Source: Bacteroidales bacterium
GTDB taxonomy: Bacteria > Bacteroidota > Bacteroidia > Bacteroidales > UBA932
DNA length: 64,000 nucleotides
Assembly: GCA_016281435.1 (NCBI GenBank)
Contig: JAEEIQ010000090.1
Coordinates: 62,001-126,000, forward strand
Reading direction: 5' to 3'
A program made the position numbers and the translations under genes. Shown one piece after another: positions 41,856-49,723 of this stretch; the first letter of the stretch is position 1; each line of letters opens with the position of its first letter. The notes beneath the pieces are model-generated. The model was not told the origin of the DNA. It did not search any database and was given only the letters and a program-made list of their open reading frames with translations.

Positions 41856-43514
41856 CTACCGTGCTCCTCCTCCGAAACCGCCGCCGCTGAAGCCGCCGCC
41901 TCCACCGAAACTGGAGAATCCGCCGCCGCCCTTCACCGACGAGGAGGTCTGGTAGTGGACGGCTGTGTTCAGCACGTTGCCGCCAAGACGGTCGGACACG
42001 GTGACGAGATGCCGCATGGTAGGATAGTCGTACCCGACAGCCTTTTCGAAGTCCTGGGGATTGATGTCCCTGAGTTCCTTTGCGACCTTGTCGGCAATCC
42101 CGAACAGGGAAGCGTAGATGATGTAATCCCCCCAGAGGGCGACCTCGGTGGTCTTCCTCTCGTCGAGCAGGGTGAAGTCCTTCAAGTACTTGCGGAATCC
42201 GACGGCCCTGCGCGCGTGCTTCTGGCCGTCGGGGGAGTACTTGCCCGAGCCGAGTTTGTAGCCGTCCAGGGACATCTGCGCTTCTCCTGTCGAGACTATG
42301 CCCTGCACCCATTTGGAGACCTCTTTCTGGTGGCTTCTGGACCAGCGGGAATACTCCTTGTCCTGAAGTATGAGGTCGTTGCCGGATGCGGAGCGGAGCA
42401 TCTCGTAGAAGGTCCTGTCGGACTCGTTCATCATAGCTGACGCATCCTTGCGGAGGTTCAGCATGACCTTGCCGTCCGCATCGTGGGAAACCCCTATGTG
42501 GCCGTCCTTGATCATCTTCAGTATCAGCGCCGATGCGAAGTTGTTGTCGGCGCAGGTCCCCAGTTTTCCGAGGATGTAACGGGTCTCGTAGAGATTGCCG
42601 TCAAAGGGGAGGTTGCGCTCGTAGCCTATATCCTTCAGTCTCTTGACCCCTAGCATGTTGCGGTACATGGTGCGGGTCGCCTTGACTGCACCGGAGATAA
42701 CAAGCAAGAGGGCGGTGAGAAGACCGGTCAGGAAGCCGAGCAGGGTCTTTTTCTCCCGCTCCTGCTCCTTCAGGAAATCCTCGTAGCTGCTTCCCTTGAA
42801 GGCCTTGTCAAGTTTTTCCTGAAACTGGCCTTCCTTGCTGACGGACGGGTGGAAAAGGCCCTTGTTGAAACGGGCCAGGAGTATCATGGAGTACTTTTCG
42901 GTCCTGAAAGCGTCGGTGCTCGCGGCGATTATCTTGCCGTCGGAGAAATTGACCTCACCCTCGAAACCGAAGGCCCAGATGCCGGTATTTTCGGCGTTGA
43001 AGGACATGCCCTCGGCACTTACTTCCAGCCTGACCTCCTGCGGCAGAGGATCGATGCCCGGCGAGACGAACTGGGTGTGCAGGAAGTCGTAATCGTCCAT
43101 CGCCTGCACGAGATTGGTCATGCGGTACTCCGCTGTATAGACATGGGAACCGTATTCACCTATGCCCCAGCATAATTCGCAGCCGTCTTTCTTCCGGACG
43201 ATCCCGCAGCGTCCCGCTTTGCGCGAGCGGCTCCAGTCCACGTTCCATTTGTCTTCGCAGACGTACTGGCGGCCGCTCTCGTCGCTTACCCTGAGATCGG
43301 AAATCCCGATGGCGCCGAGATTGTCCCTGACGAGGTACCACTCCGTTCCGTGGTCGATGGTGATGTCCCATACCTCACGGACGAGGGCGCTGCCGTCGGG
43401 CGACAAGCAGACGCTGACGTTGATGCTTCGGGTTTCGGGTCTGTCGGCACGGCAGACCGGAACCGCGGCTCCCAGGAAGGCGGCCGCGAGAAGAAGTAAG
43501 CCGGTCCTGCGCAT
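41856..43514 (-). CDS. DUF2207 membrane protein
   Basis: 552 aa. Signal peptide (about 1-23), extracytoplasmic beta domain (25-245) with the DUF2207 elements REVWDITIDHGTEWYLVRDNLG and YTAEYRMTNLV, a membrane helix near 260-280 (TLLGFLTGLLTALLLVISG), a cytoplasmic globular part and a Gly/Phe/Ser-rich tail (GGGGFSSFGGGGGF) typical for the family. Probably works with LemA, encoded 3 bp upstream in the same operon. Function unknown. Confidence 0.9.
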   Translation of the reverse strand: MRRTGLLLLAAAFLGAAVPVCRADRPETRSINVSVCLSPDGSALVREVWDITIDHGTEWYLVRDNLGAIGISDLRVSDESGRQYVCEDKWNVDWSRSRKAGRCGIVRKKDGCELCWGIGEYGSHVYTAEYRMTNLVQAMDDYDFLHTQFVSPGIDPLPQEVRLEVSAEGMSFNAENTGIWAFGFEGEVNFSDGKIIAASTDAFRTEKYSMILLARFNKGLFHPSVSKEGQFQEKLDKAFKGSSYEDFLKEQEREKKTLLGFLTGLLTALLLVISGAVKATRTMYRNMLGVKRLKDIGYERNLPFDGNLYETRYILGKLGTCADNNFASALILKMIKDGHIGVSHDADGKVMLNLRKDASAMMNESDRTFYEMLRSASGNDLILQDKEYSRWSRSHQKEVSKWVQGIVSTGEAQMSLDGYKLGSGKYSPDGQKHARRAVGFRKYLKDFTLLDERKTTEVALWGDYIIYASLFGIADKVAKELRDINPQDFEKAVGYDYPTMRHLVTVSDRLGGNVLNTAVHYQTSSSVKGGGGFSSFGGGGGFSGGGFGGGAR

Positions 43515-43517
43515 GTC

Positions 43518-44069
43518 CTAGCTGATCTTCATCGAAGGCATGTTCTCCTTTCCGACGTTCTCCACGAGATAATCCTTGACGGAGAAGCCGAGGATTCCCG
43601 CGACCAGGTTGTTGGGGAACTGGCGGATCATGCGGTTCAGGGTAGTTACGCTGTCGTTGTAGACCATGCGGCTCATGCGTACCTGGTTCTCGTAGGTGTT
43701 GATCGAGTCCATGGTCTTGATGTAGGTCTCGCTGGCCTTGAGTTCGGGATACTGCTCGCTTATGGCCATGATGTGGGTCAGGGCCTCTGTGATCTTGTTT
43801 TCCTGTGCGTTGGCCTCGGCGGCGGTGCTCGTGGAGCCGACCACGCGCCTCTGGGCTATGATGTCCATGATGGCCTTGTATTCATAATCGGAATAGGACT
43901 TGGTCATCTCGGCGAGGGCGGAAAGGGCGTCCCAGCGGCTTGCCTGCTGCACGCCTATCTGGCTGAGAGCGTTCTTGCAGAGTTCTTCCTTCGAAACCAG
44001 GTTCCTCTGGACAGCGATGATCCAGGAGCCGAGAAGCGCGGCAACCGCGATAATGATAATTGTGGTCAT
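43518..44069 (-). CDS. LemA family protein
   Basis: 183 aa. One N-terminal membrane helix (about 2-18) followed by the helical LemA domain: VQRNLVSKEELCKNALSQIGVQQASRWDAL, TYIKTMDSINTYENQVRMSRMVYNDSVTTLNRMIRQFPNNLVAGILGF. Start MTTIII at 44069; the longer open frame runs through the promoter and riboswitch region. Gene pair with DUF2207 is common. -7 box TAGATTTG (44095-44088, minus). Confidence 0.93.
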   Translation of the reverse strand: MTTIIIIAVAALLGSWIIAVQRNLVSKEELCKNALSQIGVQQASRWDALSALAEMTKSYSDYEYKAIMDIIAQRRVVGSTSTAAEANAQENKITEALTHIMAISEQYPELKASETYIKTMDSINTYENQVRMSRMVYNDSVTTLNRMIRQFPNNLVAGILGFSVKDYLVENVGKENMPSMKIS

Positions 44070-44087
44070 ACTTGATATAGTTTTCCA

Positions 44088-44095
44088 CAAATCTA
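44088..44095 (-). promoter_or_regulatory. -7 promoter box of the lemA operon
   Basis: TAGATTTG on the minus strand, 18 bp before the ATG. Confidence 0.55.
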
Positions 44096-44107
44096 CATAA
44101 TTTTTTG

Positions 44108-44115
44108 TAAGTTTG
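44108..44115 (+). promoter_or_regulatory. -7 promoter box of the thiamine operon
   Basis: TAAGTTTG, about 12 bp before the start of the TPP aptamer. Confidence 0.65.
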
Positions 44116-44126
44116 CGCACAAATAC

Positions 44127-44209
44127 GATTGGGGGTGCCGCCGGAGCACAGGATACGGTGGCTGAGAACATACCCTTTGTACCTGATTTGTTTAATTACA
44201 ACGTAGGAA
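44127..44209 (+). promoter_or_regulatory. TPP riboswitch (THI element)
   Basis: GGGGGTGCC, GGCTGAGAACATACCC, TTTGTACCTGAT and CGTAGGAAA in this order are the conserved blocks of the thiamine pyrophosphate aptamer. No terminator hairpin follows; the last aptamer bases are only 4-5 nt from the thiM ATG, so TPP binding should hide the translation start. Confidence 0.95.
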
Positions 44210-44213
44210 AATC

Positions 44214-45008
44214 ATGATCGACAAACAGTCATTCATCGGGGACTGCGCCGCAATCCGGAAGTCCTCTCCGCTCGTCCACAACATTACCAACTATGTCGCG
44301 ATGGAAATCAACGCCAACGCGCTCCTGGCCATAGGCGCATCGCCGCTGATGTCCTTTTGCCCGGAGGAAATGGAAGAAATCGTGTCCATAGCCAGCGCCC
44401 TCGTCGTCAACATCGGCTGCCTCGACAGGCACGAGATCGAGGGCATGAAGATAGCCGCCGCCACTGCCCACAGACTGGGAAAACCCTGGATCCTCGATCC
44501 CGTCGGGGCGGGCGCGAGCAAGATACGCACGCAGACCTGCATCGATCTCATACGCGAGAGCCACCCGACCATCATCCGAGGCAACGCTTCGGAAATCATG
44601 GTCCTGGCAGGCCAGGACATTATCTCGAGGGGTGTCGACTCGAACAACAGCAGTTCCGATGCCGAAGCAGGGGCGCGCGCCCTTGCGAAACTGACCGGGG
44701 CCGCGGTGTCCGTAAGCGGGGCCGTCGATTATATCACCGACGGGCAGCGCGAGGGACGTATCAGCAACGGATCCCCGCTGATGGGCAGGATCACGGCCAT
44801 GGGATGCACCGCTTCGGCGCTGACCGGGGCCTTCGCGGCCGTGGACAGGGATGCCTTCAAGGCAGCCTGGAACGCCATGGCGATGATGGGTGTCGCCGGG
44901 GACAAGGCGGCTGCCGCCTGCAGCGGAACCGGTTCCATGGGCGTGGCCTTCATGGACGCGCTCAGCAACTTCGACGGCGAGCAGGCCGCAGGCCTTATAC
45001 GTGAATGA
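44214..45008 (+). CDS. thiM: Hydroxyethylthiazole kinase
   Basis: 264 aa ribokinase-like enzyme phosphorylating the thiazole alcohol for thiamine salvage. LVHNITNYVAMEINANALLAIGASP is the substrate segment, LDPVGAGASKIRT and GNASEIMVLAG are core motifs, and MGCTASALTGAF contains the catalytic Cys/anion hole. First gene under the TPP riboswitch; thiE begins two bases after its TGA. Confidence 0.96.
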   Translation: MIDKQSFIGDCAAIRKSSPLVHNITNYVAMEINANALLAIGASPLMSFCPEEMEEIVSIASALVVNIGCLDRHEIEGMKIAAATAHRLGKPWILDPVGAGASKIRTQTCIDLIRESHPTIIRGNASEIMVLAGQDIISRGVDSNNSSSDAEAGARALAKLTGAAVSVSGAVDYITDGQREGRISNGSPLMGRITAMGCTASALTGAFAAVDRDAFKAAWNAMAMMGVAGDKAAAACSGTGSMGVAFMDALSNFDGEQAAGLIRE

Positions 45009-45009
45009 C

Positions 45010-45645
45010 ATGGGAAGGCTGAGCAAGGAAACCCTGCGGCTGTACCTGGTCACGGACCGTCCGCTCGCACTCGGAAGGGACATCGAATGGGTGGTCTCCG
45101 AGGCCGTCAAGGGAGGAGTTACCCTCGTGCAGCTGCGCGAAAAGGACCTCGACACAAGACATTTCATCGAACTCGGACGGCGCCTCAAGGCCCTTCTGGC
45201 CCCGACCGGCGTGCCACTGCTCATCAACGACAGGGTGGATGTGGCCCTTGCCGTGGATGCGGACGGAGTCCACATAGGACAGTCCGACATGGCATACGCC
45301 GATGCGCGCCGCCTTCTCGGAGAAGACAAGATAATCGGCCTTTCCGTAGAGAACATGGCGGAGGTCGGTGAAGCCAATGCCCTCGACGTGGATTACATCG
45401 CGGTATCCCCGGTGTTCCTGACGAGCACGAAGACCGACACGGCGGCAGCATTCGGCTTCGAAGGGCTGGCCAGCGCCGCCGCCATGACCCGCCACCCGCT
45501 CGTAGGGATAGGCGGAATGAACATGAAAACGGCCGCACAGGCCGTCAGGAGCGGGGCTGACGGCATCGCCGTCGTCAGCGGAATAATGAGCGCGCCGGAC
45601 CCGCAGGCCGCCGCACGTGAACTTATAAAAGAAATGACAATATGA
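45010..45645 (+). CDS. thiE: Thiamine-phosphate synthase
   Basis: 211 aa TIM barrel joining HMP-PP and thiazole phosphate. TLVQLREKDLDTRHF, LLINDRVDVALAVDADGVHIGQSDM and the phosphate-binding GIGGMNMKTA are diagnostic. Start MGRLSKETLR at 45010; the upstream open frame overlaps thiM and is not coding. Overlaps tenA by ATGA. Confidence 0.95.
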   Translation: MGRLSKETLRLYLVTDRPLALGRDIEWVVSEAVKGGVTLVQLREKDLDTRHFIELGRRLKALLAPTGVPLLINDRVDVALAVDADGVHIGQSDMAYADARRLLGEDKIIGLSVENMAEVGEANALDVDYIAVSPVFLTSTKTDTAAAFGFEGLASAAAMTRHPLVGIGGMNMKTAAQAVRSGADGIAVVSGIMSAPDPQAAARELIKEMTI

Positions 45646-46325
45646 GCTGGAGCAAGGAAGTTTGGGAAAAATCCCTCAAGATCTATGACGGCATCCTTTC
45701 GGAGCCGTTCATCAGGGAACTGGCCTCGGGCGCGCTGCCCGAAGACAAATTCGCGCGCTACATCGCGCAGGACGAAGTATATATAGGAAACTACGGCCGT
45801 CAGATGTACGAGCTGGCGGACCTCATGCAGGACCCTTCGGAGAGGGAAATGTTCCGCGCGTTCGCGGACTCCGGGATCGAGAGCGAAAAGCTGATGCACC
45901 AACTGCTTATCGACCGCTTCGGGATACGGACGGACGTCGTCGCTTCCGAAGTCACCCGCAAGTACAACGCGCACACGCAGAAAGCCATCTCCGGCGGGAT
46001 CCGCGAGGTGGGCCTTGCTGCTATGCTGCCCTGCATGTGGATATACAACCGCGTCGGCCTGCACATACTCGGGATAGCGAAGCTCGAGGGCAATCCTTAC
46101 CGCGAGTGGATAGAGGAATATGGCAACGAGGAATTCACGGCCGGGGTCAACGCAGTCCTCGATATGATAGATGCCTGGGCTGAGAAGACTGATGCCAGGA
46201 CCCGCGAGGCGATGACGGAAGCCTATCTCGAGGCGGCCCTCTTCGAATACGCCTTCTGGGACTACGGCTACAGGGGTGAAGAAGGGGATTATTCATATAC
46301 GGACAGGCTCGACGGATGGATCTGA
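45642..46325 (+). CDS. tenA: TenA family aminopyrimidine aminohydrolase
   Basis: 227 aa all-helical protein. FARYIAQDEVYIGNYGRQM, the catalytic Cys in AMLPCMWIYNRVG (about 130) and the C-terminal Glu in FEYAFWDYGY (about 205) match TenA/thiaminase II. It recovers the pyrimidine moiety of degraded thiamine, consistent with a salvage operon. Overlaps thiE by 4 bp and thiL by 10 bp. Confidence 0.94.
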   Translation: MSWSKEVWEKSLKIYDGILSEPFIRELASGALPEDKFARYIAQDEVYIGNYGRQMYELADLMQDPSEREMFRAFADSGIESEKLMHQLLIDRFGIRTDVVASEVTRKYNAHTQKAISGGIREVGLAAMLPCMWIYNRVGLHILGIAKLEGNPYREWIEEYGNEEFTAGVNAVLDMIDAWAEKTDARTREAMTEAYLEAALFEYAFWDYGYRGEEGDYSYTDRLDGWI

Positions 46326-47269
46326 GCGGACTCGGGGAATTCGGGCTCATAAGCCGCATACGCGCCGGGCTCGGAAAGCTTCCCGAGGGCGTCCTCGGGA
46401 TAGGGGACGACTGCGCCGTGCTGCCACAGAAGGACGGCCGGGACAGTCTCGTCACCACGGACATGCTGATGGAAGGGGTGCATTTCCTGAGGGAAGACGC
46501 CAGCTCGTATGACCTCGGCTGGAAATCCGCCGCGGTCAACCTCAGCGACATTGCGGCGATGGGGGGCACTCCGGACGGGACCTTCCTCGCCTTCGCGCTC
46601 CCGAAAGGACTGGACAGCGACTGGACTGACTCTTTCATCCGCGGCTACAAGGACGTTTCGGCACTTTCCGGGACCCCTCTTCTCGGCGGGGACACCACTT
46701 CCAGCCTCGACCGCATCTGCATCTGCGTTACAGTACTCGGGCATTGCCCCGCCGGAGGGGCGGTCCTGCGCAGCGGGGCCCGGCCGGGGGACCTTGTCTG
46801 CGTCACCGGCCCGACCGGCGATTCCGGTGCGGGACTCAAGGTCATTCTGGACGCAGTCCCGAGGGGCGAAGAAGAGAACATCCTTGTCGGAAGGCACTAC
46901 AGGCCCGTTCCTCGGATAGAAGAAGGAAAGGCCCTTGCGGCGGCGGGTGTCAGCGCCATGATGGACATCTCAGACGGCATAGGATCGGACCTTCGGCACA
47001 TCCTGGAGGCCTCCGGGACGGGGGCGGTGATACGTACCGGGGCGCTGCCCTTGTCGGCGGAGCTGGAGACCGTCTGCGCGCGCCGCGGCTGGGATGCCGT
47101 CGGCTTCGCGCTGGACGGAGGGGAGGATTATGAACTGCTGTTCACGGTCCCTGCGGAAAAGGAGCCATCGCTCGGCGTTCCCCATCATGTCATAGGAAGG
47201 ATAACTGCTGAGCCCGGCCTCGTCTGGGAAGGGGACGGAGGAGACCACGAAGGATACAGACATTTTTAA
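46316..47269 (+). CDS. thiL: Thiamine-monophosphate kinase
   Basis: 317 aa PurM-like kinase producing thiamine pyrophosphate. IGDDCAVLPQ, TTDMLMEGVHF, DIAAMGGTPDG, GGDTTSS, MDISDGIGSDL and LDGGEDYELLFT are the family motifs in order. Starts inside the last codons of tenA; thiD begins 3 bp after its stop. Confidence 0.95.
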   Translation: MDLSGLGEFGLISRIRAGLGKLPEGVLGIGDDCAVLPQKDGRDSLVTTDMLMEGVHFLREDASSYDLGWKSAAVNLSDIAAMGGTPDGTFLAFALPKGLDSDWTDSFIRGYKDVSALSGTPLLGGDTTSSLDRICICVTVLGHCPAGGAVLRSGARPGDLVCVTGPTGDSGAGLKVILDAVPRGEEENILVGRHYRPVPRIEEGKALAAAGVSAMMDISDGIGSDLRHILEASGTGAVIRTGALPLSAELETVCARRGWDAVGFALDGGEDYELLFTVPAEKEPSLGVPHHVIGRITAEPGLVWEGDGGDHEGYRHF

Positions 47270-47272
47270 AGC

Positions 47273-48082
47273 ATGAAATACAACGTTGTACTGACTATTG
47301 CCGGGAGCGACTCCGTGGGCGGGGCCGGCATCCAGGCTGACATCAAGGCCATCTCGGCCACAGGTTCGTACGCCGCCAGCGCGATCACTGCCATAACGGT
47401 CCAGAACACCGTCGGAGTGACGGCCGTGCATCCCGTCCCCGTGGATATGATCCGCGGGCAGATCGAGGCCGTCGTTTCGGATATCGGGGCGGATGCCGTG
47501 AAGATAGGCATGCTCAACATCCCTGAAGTCGTACTGGCCGTGCGGGACTGCCTGGACAGGTTCTCCCTCAGGAACGTGGTTCTGGACCCGGTCATGGTCG
47601 CTACCTCCGGAGACCGTCTTCTTTCCGAGGATGCGATCTCTGTCCTGACGGAGGAACTTATTCCGCGTGCAAGGGTGATTACCCCGAACATCCCGGAGGC
47701 TGAAATCCTCGCGGGGGAGAAGATCCTTTCGCAGGACGACCTGCCCCGCATAGCCCGTAAGCTTTCCCGAGGAGGGACCCTGTCCGTACTGATGAAGGCC
47801 GGCCATCTCGACGGGGAAGAAATCCTCTCGGACTGGTTCTACAATGCGGAAAAGGACAGCCTGACGGAATTGCGTTCGGCCCGCGTGCACACTCCGAACA
47901 CGCATGGGACCGGCTGCACCCTGTCCTCCGCCCTCGCTTCGTACATGGCTCAGGGACTGGACCTGGACGACGCCGTAAAGGCCGCCCACGACTACCTTGC
48001 CGGAGCGATCAGGAGCGGAGCCCGTTTCGAGATAGGCCACGGGCACGGCCCTGTGGATCACTTCTATAAATTACGGCCATGA
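47273..48082 (+). CDS. thiD: Hydroxymethylpyrimidine (phosphate) kinase
   Basis: 269 aa ribokinase-family enzyme. AGSDSVGGAGIQADIKA at the start, VLDPVMVATSGDRLL, NIPEAEILAG and the catalytic HGTGCTLSSALAS are visible. It phosphorylates HMP twice to HMP-PP, the partner of ThiE. Overlaps mntP by ATGA. Confidence 0.96.
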   Translation: MKYNVVLTIAGSDSVGGAGIQADIKAISATGSYAASAITAITVQNTVGVTAVHPVPVDMIRGQIEAVVSDIGADAVKIGMLNIPEVVLAVRDCLDRFSLRNVVLDPVMVATSGDRLLSEDAISVLTEELIPRARVITPNIPEAEILAGEKILSQDDLPRIARKLSRGGTLSVLMKAGHLDGEEILSDWFYNAEKDSLTELRSARVHTPNTHGTGCTLSSALASYMAQGLDLDDAVKAAHDYLAGAIRSGARFEIGHGHGPVDHFYKLRP

Positions 48083-48654
48083 GTATCTGGGAAATAGTCC
48101 TTCTTGCTGTGGCGCTTGCCATGGACTGCTTCACGGTCTCCGTGGTGAGCGGAGTCCTGTTGCGCCGCTTCCGTGCCGGGACAGCGCTCCGCGAGGCCTT
48201 TCTCTTCGGCTTCTTCCAGGGCCTCATGCCCATGGCCGGCTGGCTTGCCGTGCGCTCCTTCAGCTCCTCCTTCGAGGCGGTGGACCATTGGATAGCCTTC
48301 GGCCTGCTGGCTTTCATCGGGGGAAAGATGATCGTGGACGCGTTCAGGCCCGAAGAAGAAAAAAGTTTCAATCCCGAGCGCTTGCGCACCCAGCTGGCCA
48401 TGGCGGTAGCGACCAGCATAGACGCCCTTGCCGTGGGGATAACCTTCGCCTGCACGGGCTATACGGCGTTCGGACAGCTCCTTATGCCGGTCTTGGTGAT
48501 CGGGCTGGTGTCCTTCACGTTTTCCGTCGCGGGCTTCTGGCTGGGCGTGCGCTTCGGCGATGCCGTCGCCCGGCGTTTCAAGCCGGATCTTGTCGGGGGA
48601 ATAATCCTCATAGGGATAGGCCTCAAGGTGCTCCTGGAGCATCTTACTGCATAG
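48079..48654 (+). CDS. mntP: Manganese efflux pump MntP
   Basis: 191 aa with six membrane helices. The two halves each carry the MntP acidic motif: LAMDCFTVSVVSG in the first and ATSIDALAVGITFAC in the second. Exports Mn(II) in characterised homologues. Placed last in the thiamine operon with a 4-bp overlap, so it should fall under TPP control. No yybP-ykoY manganese riboswitch is seen. Confidence 0.92.
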   Translation: MSIWEIVLLAVALAMDCFTVSVVSGVLLRRFRAGTALREAFLFGFFQGLMPMAGWLAVRSFSSSFEAVDHWIAFGLLAFIGGKMIVDAFRPEEEKSFNPERLRTQLAMAVATSIDALAVGITFACTGYTAFGQLLMPVLVIGLVSFTFSVAGFWLGVRFGDAVARRFKPDLVGGIILIGIGLKVLLEHLTA

Positions 48655-48689
48655 TTATTAAAATTATTTAATAATCAAATTGGGCATAT

Positions 48690-48822
48690 ACAACGAGTAA
48701 GCCCCGCTGTCTCAGCGGGGCTTAACGGTTAGTTAGTAGTGTATTACCTTCAAGAAGGCTAATTATTGTTGGTTAGAAGCTTCGGAAAGATACCGAAGTA
48801 TGAGTTGCTTTCATTTTCTATG
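48690..48822 (-). ncRNA. Candidate small RNA antisense to the thi operon 3' region
   Basis: A promoter reads leftwards from 48854-48823. The predicted transcript contains three hairpins: CTTCGG/CCGAAG (48798-48780), CCTTC/GAAGG (48758-48747) and the 11-bp AAGCCCCGCTG stem (48723-48699). The only ORF is 13 codons (MKATHTSVSFRSF). No neighbouring gene accounts for the promoter, because trmD lies on the same strand upstream and mntP is convergent. No U-tract follows the last hairpin. Confidence 0.45.
48699..48723. terminator. Perfect GC-rich hairpin, possible terminator
   Basis: AAGCCCCGCTG-TCT-CAGCGGGGCTT, 11 bp, downstream of mntP. Neither side has a T run, so termination would be non-canonical; it may also be the 3' stem of the minus-strand candidate RNA. 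Confidence 0.45.
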
Positions 48823-48854
48823 CAAAGATAAGTACAATTTTATATTCGTGCAAG
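48823..48854 (-). promoter_or_regulatory. Orphan promoter upstream of the candidate small RNA
   Basis: On the minus strand CTTG (48854-48851), 20 bp spacer, TATCTTTG (48830-48823). Near-consensus, with no annotated gene downstream. Confidence 0.6.
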
Positions 48855-48951
48855 TATTCGCAAGAATTTTTTCGAAAAATCTTCACCTTTATTAAAATAT
48901 TTTAAAAACTATATAGGAAACGCCATCCTGCGCCATCAGGCCGGGGGTAGG

Positions 48952-49635
48952 CTATTTCTGTTTTTCGAGCAGTTCGGGCCGCAGGAGCCGGGTGCGTTCG
49001 AGCGCCTGTTCGTCCTGCCATGCCTGGATGAGCCTGGGATTGCCGCTCAACAGGACGTCCGGGACCCTCCATCCGTTGAACTCGGCGGGACGGGTGTACT
49101 GGGGCGGGGAGAGCAGCCCGTCCTGGAAACTGTCGGAAAGGGCCGATGTCTCGTCCGTGAGGGCGCCCGGAAGCAGCCTCACGATGGAATCCGCCACGAG
49201 TGCTGCCGGGATCTCGCCGCCGCTGACGACATAATCGCCGACGGAGATCTCTCTCGTGACGAGGTGCTCCCGTATCCTCTGGTCGATGCCCTTGTAGTGG
49301 CCGCAGAGGATGATAATGTTCTCCTTCAGGGACAACTCGTTCGAAACGGACTGCGTCAGGCGCTCCCCGTCCGGGGACATGTAGATGATTTCGTCGTAGT
49401 GCCTTTGCGAAGTCAGTTCCTCTATCATGCGGAACACGGGCTCCACCATCAGGACCATTCCGGCGTCCCCGCCGTAGCAATAATCGTCCACGTTCCTGCG
49501 CGGGCCCAGGCCGTATTCGCGGAGGTCCCGGACATGTATCTCCACTATCCCTTTCTTGATCGCCCGTCCCACAATGGAGTGGCTCAGAGGGCTTTCAAGC
49601 AGTTCGGGCACAACTGTAAGTATATCTATGCGCAT
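48952..49635 (-). CDS. trmD: tRNA (guanine37-N1)-methyltransferase
   Basis: 227 aa SPOUT methyltransferase. Start [13 protein letters not shown] at 49635. [30 protein letters not shown] (knot and SAM site) and [14 protein letters not shown] with the catalytic Asp in LLPGAL-D region identify TrmD. It methylates G37 next to the anticodon. Monocistronic here, with a -7 box TATCTTTG (49666-49659, minus). Confidence 0.96.
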   Translation of the reverse strand: MRIDILTVVPELLESPLSHSIVGRAIKKGIVEIHVRDLREYGLGPRRNVDDYCYGGDAGMVLMVEPVFRMIEELTSQRHYDEIIYMSPDGERLTQSVSNELSLKENIIILCGHYKGIDQRIREHLVTREISVGDYVVSGGEIPAALVADSIVRLLPGALTDETSALSDSFQDGLLSPPQYTRPAEFNGWRVPDVLLSGNPRLIQAWQDEQALERTRLLRPELLEKQK

Positions 49636-49658
49636 ATAAAAGGATTCTTTTTCGACTG

Positions 49659-49666
49659 CAAAGATA
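49659..49666 (-). promoter_or_regulatory. -7 promoter box of trmD
   Basis: TATCTTTG on the minus strand, 23 bp before the ATG. Confidence 0.55.
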
Positions 49667-49685
49667 CACTTTTCCGAATTATTTG

Positions 49686-49693
49686 TATATTTG
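49686..49693 (+). promoter_or_regulatory. -7 promoter box of the DUF349 gene
   Basis: TATATTTG, 30 bp before the ATG at 49724. Confidence 0.55.
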
Positions 49694-49723
49694 TAAGTTA
49701 TAAACAATTTAAATCCTCGATTT

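Noticed and set aside
44069..44171. N-terminal extension of LemA
   Set aside because: The added codons would read backwards through the lemA promoter box and the TPP riboswitch; the ATG at 44069 gives a normal LemA N-terminus.
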